Below, one piece after another: positions 1 through 7,566 of a stretch of 11,615 nucleotides of DNA. A program made the translations under genes and the position numbers. The notes beneath the pieces are model-generated. The model saw only the letters and a program-made list of their open reading frames with translations. It was not told the origin of the DNA and did not search any database. How positions within the stretch are numbered: position 1 is the stretch's first letter; each line of letters begins with the position of its first letter. The stretch comes from Bacteroidales bacterium (GTDB lineage: Bacteria; Bacteroidota; Bacteroidia; Bacteroidales; UBA932): positions 1 through 11,615 of the forward strand of contig SFJA01000057.1 of assembly GCA_004556005.1 (NCBI GenBank), in the 5' to 3' direction.

Positions 1-43
1 TCCTTTCCGACTTTGCGCCGAGCATCACGCGTTCTTACTTATA

Positions 44-75
44 TTTGCTAAATTGGGTCATAAAGAGTATTTTTG
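44..75 (+). promoter_or_regulatory. Bacteroidota-type promoter of dnaG
   Basis: A TTTG at 44-47 is followed after 20 nt by TATTTTTG at 68-75, which fits the Bacteroidota -33/-7 consensus TTTG-N19-21-TAnnTTTG. The -7 box ends only 6 nt before the dnaG ATG at 82, so the transcript should start at or within a few bases of that codon. The upstream TTTG is itself the end of another -7-like box, TATATTTG at 40-47. That box has no well-spaced -33 partner; the nearest TTTG, at 12-15, is 24 nt away. Confidence 0.6.
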
Positions 76-81
76 CAAGTT

Positions 82-2007
82 ATGATACCGCAGGAGACAG
101 TTGACAAGATACTCGACACAGCCCAGATAGCCGACGTGGTCGGAGACTATGTGAGCCTGAAGCGTCGTGGAGCCAGCCTTGTCGCCTGCTGCCCGTTCCA
201 CAACGAAAAGACCCCTTCTTTTTACGTAACCCCATCCAAGGGAATCTACAAGTGCTTCGGCTGCGGAAAAGCCGGCACTGCGGTAGGATTCGTGATGGAA
301 ATGGAGCATTGCGAATACCCCGACGCCCTCCGCCTGCTTGCCAAAAAGTACAACATCGAGATTCAGGAAGAGGAGGAAAGCGCGGAGCAGATCCAGCAGA
401 GGCAGCACCGTGAAAGCCTGCTCCTTGTATCCCAGTTCGCTATGCAATTCTTCTCCACCGCGCTCAAGAGCGGTGAGGGACGCGATGTCGGCTATGCCTA
501 CCTGCGCCGCCGCGGGCTCGAGGACGCGACCATAGAGCGCTTCCACCTCGGCTGGGCCCCTCGCGGACGCAGGACGCTTGTCGATGCTGCAGTTGCCGCC
601 GGCTACAAGGAAGAGTATCTCGTCGATGCAGGACTTGCAGTCCGCAACGAGGACGGAACGCTCAGGGACAAGTTCCGCGAGCGGGTTATGTTCCCTATTT
701 TTTCCGTCAGCGGCCGCGTTATCGCGTTCAGCGGCAGGACCCTGCGCTCGGACATCGACGCAAAATACGTCAACACCGCCGACACCGAAATATACAAAAA
801 AAGCAACATACTGCTCGGAATCTACCACGCCAAGTCGGAAATGGCGCGTATGCAGAAATGCTATCTCGTTGAGGGCAACGTAGATATGGTGATGATGTAC
901 CAGCACGGCATAAAGAATGTCGTCGCATCCTGCGGCACCGCCCTGACCACTGAACAGGTCCGGCTCATAAAGCGCTTCACCGACAACGTGACCCTGATGT
1001 ACGACGGCGACTCCGCAGGCATACACGCCGCCGAAAAGGGCACCCCGCTGCTGCTGTCCGAGGGACTCAACGTCCGCCTGGTCCTGCTCCCCGACGGGAT
1101 GGACCCGGACGAATTCTGCCGTAGCCGCAGCCTGGATGAGGTCCGCAGCTTCTTCGACAGGAACGAATGCGATTTTATCGAATTCCTCAGTACCCGTCTG
1201 CTGCAGGAGTCCGCGGGGGACCCGGTGAGAAAGAGCGAGCTGATAAACAGGATAGTTGACATCATCGCCTGTATCCCGGACCAGATAAAGAAGTCGGTGT
1301 ACATACAGCAGACCGCCTTGCGTTTCGGTATAGAAGAGTCGCTGATTTACAACAGGATAAAGCAGGAGAAGAACCGGAACCGCAGTCCTCTCGGTCAGAC
1401 CGCGCAAGCGCAGGAAGTACAGCCGGTGCAGGCCTACGAACCGGAAAACAGGCTGCTCGCGCCGGCAGAAAGGGACCTGCTCGGCTTCCTGCTCGGACAC
1501 GGATGCACCTTTCTGGATTTTGAAAGCGACTCGCAGTACTACAGCAGCAACGAAGAGGACAGGCTTACCGTCGCGGACTTTATCCGATGCTCCTTCCTGG
1601 ACTCGGATGTTTCTATGGTAAACAGCTTGTATGCAAGAATTTACGATGCATACTACGAGTTGTATGACCAAGGCGACCAGCAGGACAGGATTGTCAAGAA
1701 ACTGCTCGACTCACCCGACCGTCAGATGGCGTCCCAGGTGCTTTCCCTCTCGAGCGAAAAGCACGACCTGACAGTAAAGGACTTCAGGGACTCGCTTACA
1801 GCGGTGCCGTCCTGGTTGGTCAAGAATGTGCCCAAGGCCCTGCTCGTATATGCCGAAAGGCGGCTGCAGAACGACATTGAAGGGCTGAAGCGCAAGCTTG
1901 TGGTCTGTAGCGAAGATGCTGAGCGAGAGGCTCTTATGAAGGAAATAGTACTGACGCTCACAAAGCAGAAACTCATCAAACAAAAGTTGGACAGAGAAAA
2001 GAAATAG
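82..2007 (+). CDS. dnaG: DNA primase DnaG
   Basis: DnaG makes the short RNA primers for lagging-strand synthesis and works with the replicative helicase at the fork. The 641-residue protein has the family's order of parts. An N-terminal CHC2 zinc-binding domain has ligands C37, H40, C58 and C61 around the typical NEKTPSF segment. A catalytic core follows with a TOPRIM fold, E264 and D268 in VEGNVD and D308/D310 in YDGDSAG. The C-terminal region (about 440-641) is divergent and likely contacts DnaB. The TOPRIM motif usually reads EGYxD, so Asn replaces Tyr here, but the acidic residues are kept. I chose ATG 82 because MIPQETVDKIL is the classic DnaG start; an in-frame TTG at 73 adds only three residues and lies inside the -7 box. 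metG follows after 4 nt, suggesting one transcript. Confidence 0.97.
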   Translation: MIPQETVDKILDTAQIADVVGDYVSLKRRGASLVACCPFHNEKTPSFYVTPSKGIYKCFGCGKAGTAVGFVMEMEHCEYPDALRLLAKKYNIEIQEEEESAEQIQQRQHRESLLLVSQFAMQFFSTALKSGEGRDVGYAYLRRRGLEDATIERFHLGWAPRGRRTLVDAAVAAGYKEEYLVDAGLAVRNEDGTLRDKFRERVMFPIFSVSGRVIAFSGRTLRSDIDAKYVNTADTEIYKKSNILLGIYHAKSEMARMQKCYLVEGNVDMVMMYQHGIKNVVASCGTALTTEQVRLIKRFTDNVTLMYDGDSAGIHAAEKGTPLLLSEGLNVRLVLLPDGMDPDEFCRSRSLDEVRSFFDRNECDFIEFLSTRLLQESAGDPVRKSELINRIVDIIACIPDQIKKSVYIQQTALRFGIEESLIYNRIKQEKNRNRSPLGQTAQAQEVQPVQAYEPENRLLAPAERDLLGFLLGHGCTFLDFESDSQYYSSNEEDRLTVADFIRCSFLDSDVSMVNSLYARIYDAYYELYDQGDQQDRIVKKLLDSPDRQMASQVLSLSSEKHDLTVKDFRDSLTAVPSWLVKNVPKALLVYAERRLQNDIEGLKRKLVVCSEDAEREALMKEIVLTLTKQKLIKQKLDREKK

Positions 2008-2011
2008 CTAT

Positions 2012-4222
2012 ATGGAAAAGAATCACAAAAGAACCCTGGTAACCTGCGCGCTCCCTTACGCCAACGGTCCGGTGCATATAGGACACCTTGCCGGCGTATA
2101 TGTGCCTGCTGATATCTATGTCAGATATCTCAGGATGAGAGGGGAGGACGTGCTCTATGTCTGCGGAAGCGACGAGCACGGAGTGCCGATTACCATCAAG
2201 GCCCGCCAGCAGGGCTGCACTCCGCAGGATATAGTTGACAAGTACCACAAGATCATCAAGGACTCGTTCTCCGGACTCGGAATCAATTTCGACATATACG
2301 GAAGGACCAGTTCCGAGGTGCACGAAAAGAACGCATCCGAGTTTTTCCGCAAGCTGTATGACGAGGGCAAATTCATAACCAAGGAGTCCGAGCAGTACTA
2401 TGACCCCGAGGCAAAGACCTTCCTGGCAGACAGATACATAGTCGGAACTTGCCCTAAATGCGGCGCGGAAGGCGCCTACGGCGACCAGTGCGAAAAATGC
2501 GGAAGCACCCTCAGCCCGGAGGAACTCATAAACCCGAAGTCCAAGCTCAGCGGCGCGGAACCGGTAAAGAAAAAGACAACGCATTGGTATCTGCCTCTCA
2601 ACAGATATGAAGAGTGGCTCAGCAAATGGATACTTGAAGGCCACAAGGAGTGGAGAAGCAACGTTTACGGACAGTGCAAGAGCTGGATAGACGGCGGCCT
2701 GCAGCCACGCGCCGTATCCCGCGACCTTGACTGGGGTGTACCCGTCCCTGTCGAGGGAGCCGAAGGAAAGGTGCTCTACGTCTGGTTCGACGCCCCTATA
2801 GGCTACATCTCCAATACTCAGGAACTTCTTCCGCAGTCGTGGGAACAGTGGTGGAAGTCAGATGACACCCGCCTCGTGCACTTCATCGGCAAGGACAACA
2901 TCGTCTTTCACTGCATCGTCTTCCCGTCAATGCTCAAGGCCTACGGCGACGGATACATACTTCCGGACAACGTGCCCGCGAACGAATTCCTCAATCTCGA
3001 GGGAGACAAGATTTCGACCTCACGCAACTGGGCGGTATGGGCTCACGAGTACCTGGAGCAGTTCCCGGGCAAGGAGGACGTCATGCGCTATGTCCTGACC
3101 GCCAACGCCCCGGAGACCAAGGACAACGACTTTAGCTGGAAGGACTTCCAGGCACGCAACAACAGCGAGCTGGTGGCTATCTTCGGAAACTTCGTCAATC
3201 GCGCCATCGTGTTGACTCACAAGTATTTCGGAGGCAAGGTTCCGGCATGCGGAGAACTCCTGGACATTGACCGTGAAGTCCTTGCATCCATCCCGGAACT
3301 CCGTGCTTCCCTCGAACGGAACATAGAGGGCTATCACTTCCGCGAGGCGCTCAAGGATGCTATGTCAATCGCCCGCGCGGGCAACAAGTATATCTCCGAC
3401 ACCGAGCCTTGGAAGGTCGCAAAGACCGATATGGAGCGCACCGGCACCATACTCAATGTCTGCCTCCAGATCTGCGCCGACCTCGCCATCGCCTTTGAAC
3501 CTTTCACTCCTTTCGCCTCCGAGAAACTGCGCAAGATGCTCCGCGTATGCATCTGCGCCGGCGTTGACCACCGTCAGGGAGAACAGCAGACCGTCAATAC
3601 CTACAAGCCGGGCGAGGGCGCTGCAATCCACACTGTATCAGTGGCTTCCAGTTTCGATACTGCTGCCCTGAGGGCTTCCTGCCCGGGCGCAGCCTGCAAT
3701 GTATGCCTGAACTGGGACAAGCTCGGAGACGCCGCCATCCTTCCGGAAGGCCACGAGATAGGGGAGGCCGAACTTCTCTTCGCCAAGATAGAGGACGAGG
3801 CCATCGATGCCCAGCTCGCCCGCCTGGAGGCCATCCGAGCCGAAAGGGAGGCCGCTGCCAAGGCCGAGGCCGCAAGCGCAGTGACCCCTCAGAAGGACGA
3901 ATGCAGTTTTGAACAATTCGCCAAGATGGATATCCGCACCGCGACCGTCCTCGAGGCGGAGCGTGTGCCCAAGACGGACAAGTTGCTCAAGCTTACCATA
4001 GATACCGGCATCGACAAGCGTGTGATAGTGTCGGGAATTGCACAATTCTACTCGCCTGAGGATATGCTCGGCAAGCAGATATGCATACTCGCCAACCTCA
4101 CGCCGAGGGTAATACGCGGCATCGAGAGCCATGGAATGATATTGATGGCCCGTCAGGGTGACGGCAAGATGCGCTTCATAACCCCGCAGGAGACGCTCGC
4201 AAACGGTGCAGAAATAGGCTAG
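2012..4222 (+). CDS. metG: methionyl-tRNA synthetase, long form with C-terminal tRNA-binding domain
   Basis: MetG charges tRNA-Met with methionine in the cytoplasm. The class I signature HIGH is at 22-25. The second signature, usually KMSKS, reads KISTS at 333-337, as I recall for Bacteroidota MetG. A zinc knuckle has C147, C150, C160 and C163. The anticodon-binding domain follows, then a C-terminal EMAP/Trbp111-like tRNA-binding domain from about residue 630. At 736 residues it is longer than the roughly 680 I recall for Bacteroides MetG. The excess is a segment at about 511-565, between KLRKML and NWDKLG, with cysteines at 513, 515, 557, 562 and 565. The ATG lies 4 nt after the dnaG stop with no promoter-like box between, so it is probably co-transcribed. 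Its stop overlaps the stop of the convergent methyltransferase gene. The identity is certain; the insert's role is unknown. Confidence 0.97.
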   Translation: MEKNHKRTLVTCALPYANGPVHIGHLAGVYVPADIYVRYLRMRGEDVLYVCGSDEHGVPITIKARQQGCTPQDIVDKYHKIIKDSFSGLGINFDIYGRTSSEVHEKNASEFFRKLYDEGKFITKESEQYYDPEAKTFLADRYIVGTCPKCGAEGAYGDQCEKCGSTLSPEELINPKSKLSGAEPVKKKTTHWYLPLNRYEEWLSKWILEGHKEWRSNVYGQCKSWIDGGLQPRAVSRDLDWGVPVPVEGAEGKVLYVWFDAPIGYISNTQELLPQSWEQWWKSDDTRLVHFIGKDNIVFHCIVFPSMLKAYGDGYILPDNVPANEFLNLEGDKISTSRNWAVWAHEYLEQFPGKEDVMRYVLTANAPETKDNDFSWKDFQARNNSELVAIFGNFVNRAIVLTHKYFGGKVPACGELLDIDREVLASIPELRASLERNIEGYHFREALKDAMSIARAGNKYISDTEPWKVAKTDMERTGTILNVCLQICADLAIAFEPFTPFASEKLRKMLRVCICAGVDHRQGEQQTVNTYKPGEGAAIHTVSVASSFDTAALRASCPGAACNVCLNWDKLGDAAILPEGHEIGEAELLFAKIEDEAIDAQLARLEAIRAEREAAAKAEAASAVTPQKDECSFEQFAKMDIRTATVLEAERVPKTDKLLKLTIDTGIDKRVIVSGIAQFYSPEDMLGKQICILANLTPRVIRGIESHGMILMARQGDGKMRFITPQETLANGAEIG

Positions 4223-4854
4223 AGCTTGCGTATGACATTGAGGCCGTCGCGAAGTGGCAGTATGAGCTGCTCTACGCGGCGGTCTTTCGTTACCATATCG
4301 TTGAATGCTGTAACTCCGGCGGTCTGCTTGTCGCTTGGCACGGGGGCGGCATAGACCTTCCCGTCCCAGAGCACGTCGTCGGCGATGATGAGCCCGCCCG
4401 GACGCAGCAGGGGCATAACCAGCTCATAGTAAGTGCAGTACTCCCTCTTGTTGGCATCGATGAATGCGAGGTCGTAAACCCTGTCCTGAAGCCTCTGAAG
4501 CGTGCTGCAGGCATCCCCGATGTGCAGGCTTATCCTGTCCGCAACCCCAGCCCGCTCCCAGCCTTCGAGTATGAGTTCCTCGAGCTCGTCGTTTATTTCC
4601 AGAGCGTCCAGATGGCCGTCAGAGGGCAGTCCCAGAGCCATGCAGCAGGCCGAATAGCCCGTGAAGGTGCCAATTTCCAGCACGTTGCGGGCGCCGCTTA
4701 TTTCTACCATCATTTTGAGAAACTGCCCCTGTACGCGTCCTGAGAGCATACGGGGGTAGTTCGTTCTGATGTTTGTCTGTTTCTCTATCCAGTCAAGTGC
4801 ATCGCAGTGAAGGTTGCAGTGCTCCCTGAGGTATCTGTCACAAGATGTTTCCAT
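4219..4854 (-). CDS. SAM-dependent O-methyltransferase, caffeoyl-CoA OMT-like family
   Basis: This is a 211-residue class I methyltransferase of the family that includes caffeoyl-CoA and catechol O-methyltransferases and bacterial YrrM-type proteins. The SAM-binding motif is VLEIGTFTGYS (58-68), with the acidic ribose contact in LEIND (85-89). FIDANK (131-136) and IADDVLW (157-163) place D133, D159 and D160 where the family binds its divalent metal; the usual second pair is Asp-Asn, here Asp-Asp. The open frame extends further upstream, but that part is low-quality sequence antisense to nothing recognisable and overlaps the upstream gene. ATG 4854 gives the family's usual length. The start overlaps the last 17 nt of the exported-protein gene in another frame, suggesting translational coupling. 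No signal peptide is seen, so it should be cytoplasmic. The substrate cannot be read from the sequence. Confidence 0.9.
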   Translation of the reverse strand: METSCDRYLREHCNLHCDALDWIEKQTNIRTNYPRMLSGRVQGQFLKMMVEISGARNVLEIGTFTGYSACCMALGLPSDGHLDALEINDELEELILEGWERAGVADRISLHIGDACSTLQRLQDRVYDLAFIDANKREYCTYYELVMPLLRPGGLIIADDVLWDGKVYAAPVPSDKQTAGVTAFNDMVTKDRRVEQLILPLRDGLNVIRKL

Positions 4855-5608
4855 TCCTCTTGTTGATGGAGTTGCGTTCCTTGTCTGTAAACTGCTTGTC
4901 CGCAGGAGTGCTGTATTTTTCCTTCTTGAAGTAGAAGAGCTCGTGGGTATCGGTGGATATGAGCATCTTGTAACAGTATGAGTCAAAGTCGATTGACAGC
5001 GGGGCAATCACTATGCCGGCAAGGGTGTTTGCGTCTCCGTTCTCCAATGCCTCCCACGCGGCCTGCTCGTCAAGCACCACCCTGCGTCCGCCTAGATTCT
5101 TGCTGTTGTATGACTTGAGCCCGTTGTAACCCACCTTGTCGGAAGTCATCGCGTCTTCGGCGAAATTCTGCACTACGTCCAGAGCATAGCCCACGAAGCG
5201 CGCATCTGCAAAACCGTCTGCAAGTTCGGCAGCAACCGGAATGCGCACGACATCGAAAGGCTTGGCCTTGTTGTCAGGGTCGTCCTTCTTTCCTCCCTTG
5301 TCCAGGTTGATGAAAATGATGCCGTTTTCCTTGCTCAGATACAGGAAATAGTATTCGTTGCTCGACTTGAGCTCTTCGTATTCGCTCTCGCTGCAGATCT
5401 CGTAAGGCGAGCACAGCCATCTGCCTTCCAGTTCCTTCTGCAGCGTCATTGCCGTAATTGACTGACCCGCAGCTACTACCTTGGTAGTCTTGGAGTTGAA
5501 GTCATCCATACGGGCCTTCTTGGTGTAAATCTTGACCTGGCCCTGGGCGATGCCCTGAACCATCATAAGCATCGCTACCAATATCAAACTGAACTTTTGC
5601 TTTTTCAT
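4838..5608 (-). CDS. exported protein of unknown function
   Basis: I do not recognise this 256-residue protein. It begins with a clear signal peptide: basic KKQK, a hydrophobic stretch at about 7-20 and a likely signal peptidase I site near IAQG-Q (residues 20-24). No lipobox cysteine is present, so the mature protein is probably periplasmic or surface-exposed rather than a lipoprotein. No transmembrane segment follows. The mature part is mixed and charged, with Tyr-rich stretches such as EYYFLYLS and a Lys/Asp-rich loop near 105-115. It ends in a Lys/Asn-rich hydrophilic tail. No catalytic motif stands out. Its gene diverges from dnaX across 40 bp and overlaps the downstream methyltransferase by 17 nt, so the two are likely one operon. 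A cytoplasmic methyltransferase and an exported protein need not share a pathway. Confidence 0.85.
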   Translation of the reverse strand: MKKQKFSLILVAMLMMVQGIAQGQVKIYTKKARMDDFNSKTTKVVAAGQSITAMTLQKELEGRWLCSPYEICSESEYEELKSSNEYYFLYLSKENGIIFINLDKGGKKDDPDNKAKPFDVVRIPVAAELADGFADARFVGYALDVVQNFAEDAMTSDKVGYNGLKSYNSKNLGGRRVVLDEQAAWEALENGDANTLAGIVIAPLSIDFDSYCYKMLISTDTHELFYFKKEKYSTPADKQFTDKERNSINKRNGNIL

Positions 5609-5615
5609 TTCGGTG

Positions 5616-5623
5616 CAAAGATA
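5616..5623 (-). promoter_or_regulatory. -7-like box for the exported-protein gene
   Basis: On the - strand this reads TATCTTTG, matching TAnnTTTG, and ends 7 nt before the ATG at 5608. No good TTTG is found at the expected -33 distance. The match is therefore to half of the consensus only. Confidence 0.45.
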
Positions 5624-5635
5624 TTAAATAATCAT

Positions 5636-5643
5636 TATATTTG
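5636..5643 (+). promoter_or_regulatory. -7-like box for dnaX
   Basis: TATATTTG matches the Bacteroidota -7 consensus and ends 5 nt before the dnaX ATG at 5649, implying an almost leaderless mRNA. The position expected for the -33 element (near 5612-5615) reads GGTG, a poor match. It lies only 12 bp from the opposing box at 5616-5623. Confidence 0.5.
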
Positions 5644-5648
5644 TATTT

Positions 5649-7556
5649 ATGTCAGAGTATATCGTATCAGCACGCAAGTACCGTCCGGACTCTTTCGGGT
5701 CCCTTATCGGTCAGGACACAATAGCGCAGACGCTCAAAAACTCCATACTCAGGAACCAGCTCGCGCACGCCTATCTGTTTTGCGGCCCTAGAGGTGTAGG
5801 CAAAACCAGTGCCGCACGCATTTTCGCCAAGGTCATCAACTGCGCCCATCCTACCGCGGATATGGAGCCCTGCGGCGAATGCGAGTCCTGCCGCAGCTTT
5901 GCCGAAGGCCGTTCCTACTGCATTCACGAGCTCGATGCCGCCTCCAACAACGGAGTCGAGGACATCAGGGCGCTGGTGGATCAGGTGCAGGTACCGCCTC
6001 AGATAGGAAGGTACAGCGTCTATATCATAGACGAGGTTCATATGCTCTCCCAGTCGGCTTTCAATGCCTTTCTCAAGACTCTCGAGGAGCCGCCTGCGCA
6101 CGCCATCTTCATCCTTGCAACGACCGAGAAGCACAAGATCATCCCGACCATACTCAGCCGCTGCCAGACTTTCGACTTCAACCGCATAGGCATATCCGAC
6201 ATTGTATTTAATCTCAGCAATATAGCACGCAAGGAAGGCATAACGATAGACGATGCCTCACTTCACGTCATAGCCCAAAAGGCGGACGGTGCGATGCGAG
6301 ATGCGCTGACCATCTTTGACCAGACGGTAGCATTTTGCGGAAGCGACGTGCACTACGAGGATGTGATACGCAATCTCAACGTCCTTGATTACGAATACGG
6401 TTTCCGGCTCGTAGATGCTTTTCTGTCAAAGGATTACGCCAGTGCCCTGCTGATTTTTGACGAGGTGTTGCGCAAGGGCTTCAACGCGCTGTATTTCATT
6501 TCTGCGCTCGGAAGCCACCTGCGCGATCTTCTCGTCTGTCGCAGCGGCGCCCTCGACTCCCTGCTCAACCTGCCGGACACCCTGCGCGCCCGCTACGCCG
6601 AACAGGCCTCACGCTGCAGTGTAAGCTTCATTTTCGACGCACTCGGGGTCGTTTCCCAGTGCGAATCCGGCTACCGCACCGCTACCAACCAGAGGTTGCA
6701 TATCGAATTCTCCCTTATGCGTCTTTCTTTCCTTGCCGGTGTTCCCGCCGAGCCCGCCGCCCGCACCGCCCCGGCAGCTGGCGCGCCTGCCTTGAGCACA
6801 TCAGCACCAGCTTCGGATATGGCACCTGCCGCCGCTGGCGCCGCTTCGACGGTTGCCGCTGCAGCCCCTGCCCCTGCCCCTGGCGCTGCCGCTGCTATGC
6901 CGAAGGACGCTGAACCTGCCGCCGAACCTAACGCTCCGGGCGCCTCAGCCCCTGCCGCTGGCGCTGGCGCTGCCGCAAGAGCCGCTGCCACTGCTTCGAG
7001 CTCCTCCTCTACCCCGAGTACCTCCGCTGCTATGCCTAAGGACGCTGAACCTGCCGCCGATGATATTGCCGAGCGCCGCCGCCGGGCTGCCGCAAGACGT
7101 CCTAAGGGCAGCCTCTCGATGATGTCCCTGCTTGATGACATCGAGGTTGAGATAATGCCGGATGACGATGGCCCTGCTTCCGGCGGGCTGCCTTCGGAAG
7201 AATCCATCAAAGAAAAATGGAGCAGCATACTTGAGATGTTCAAGACTCAGCCTCGCCTCCAGAACGCATTGGGCTGCAGGGACTTGAAGTTTGCAGACAA
7301 GGACGGTAAGCGCATTGTGACCGTAACTGTATTTAACGAGGCGCAAAAGAAGTGGATAGAGGAAAACTCGCTCAGGAAGATAGAGTCCGAACTCCAGAAA
7401 CTTGTTTCTAGCAAGCTGGTGCAGGTTTTGATAGATACCGAGCCTCAGGACAATACTGAGCGCATAATTTATACTGCCGCTGAAAAGGCGCAGGACCTTA
7501 TGTCAAAAAATGAAGAGTTCCGCACGCTCGTGGGCTCTTTGGAACTGGATGTATAA
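5649..7556 (+). CDS. dnaX: DNA polymerase III gamma/tau subunit DnaX
   Basis: DnaX is the ATPase of the clamp loader, which opens and loads the sliding clamp during replication. The 635-residue protein has Walker A GPRGVGKT (46-53), a zinc module with C65, C75, C78 and C81, Walker B IIDEVH (126-131), sensor 1 ATTEK (157-161) and the SRC motif with arginine finger R171. Sensor 2 lies in the DGAMRDALT segment. The AAA+ core and collar run to about residue 360. A low-complexity Ala/Pro/Ser linker (about 364-475) follows, with an imperfect internal repeat, then a conserved-looking C-terminal domain of about 110 residues that would correspond to the tau-specific part. I see no A-rich slippery heptamer at the core-linker junction, so no E. 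coli-like frameshift to make gamma is evident. lptB starts 10 nt downstream, probably in the same transcript. Confidence 0.96.
   Translation: MSEYIVSARKYRPDSFGSLIGQDTIAQTLKNSILRNQLAHAYLFCGPRGVGKTSAARIFAKVINCAHPTADMEPCGECESCRSFAEGRSYCIHELDAASNNGVEDIRALVDQVQVPPQIGRYSVYIIDEVHMLSQSAFNAFLKTLEEPPAHAIFILATTEKHKIIPTILSRCQTFDFNRIGISDIVFNLSNIARKEGITIDDASLHVIAQKADGAMRDALTIFDQTVAFCGSDVHYEDVIRNLNVLDYEYGFRLVDAFLSKDYASALLIFDEVLRKGFNALYFISALGSHLRDLLVCRSGALDSLLNLPDTLRARYAEQASRCSVSFIFDALGVVSQCESGYRTATNQRLHIEFSLMRLSFLAGVPAEPAARTAPAAGAPALSTSAPASDMAPAAAGAASTVAAAAPAPAPGAAAAMPKDAEPAAEPNAPGASAPAAGAGAAARAAATASSSSSTPSTSAAMPKDAEPAADDIAERRRRAAARRPKGSLSMMSLLDDIEVEIMPDDDGPASGGLPSEESIKEKWSSILEMFKTQPRLQNALGCRDLKFADKDGKRIVTVTVFNEAQKKWIEENSLRKIESELQKLVSSKLVQVLIDTEPQDNTERIIYTAAEKAQDLMSKNEEFRTLVGSLELDV
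6889..7060. repeat. direct repeat within the dnaX linker
   Basis: Two 37-nt copies, at 6889-6925 and 7024-7060, differ at one position only (6902 G versus 7037 T). They are 135 nt apart, a multiple of three, so both encode AAMPKDAEPAA in frame. The stretch between them is also Ala/Pro/Ser-rich. This fits an in-frame duplication in a flexible linker. Confidence 0.85.
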
Positions 7557-7566
7557 TTGAACGAAT

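Noticed and set aside
58..1671. Open frame of 537 codons antisense to dnaG
   Set aside because: It lies wholly opposite a certain gene, has no recognisable motif, and arises from GC-biased third positions in dnaG.
6671..7243. Long - strand open frame rich in Ala/Gly opposite the dnaX linker
   Set aside because: It is a shadow of the GC-rich Ala/Pro codons in dnaX; its composition mirrors the repeat and it has no domain or promoter.
7500..7512. A6 run near the dnaX end as a possible programmed frameshift site
   Set aside because: It lies within 20 codons of the stop, not at the core-linker junction, and is not a classic slippery heptamer in the right frame.
7552..7559. TATAATTG before lptB as a separate promoter
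   Set aside because: It is one base off the -7 consensus and no TTTG lies at the right distance, so lptB is better explained as co-transcribed with dnaX.
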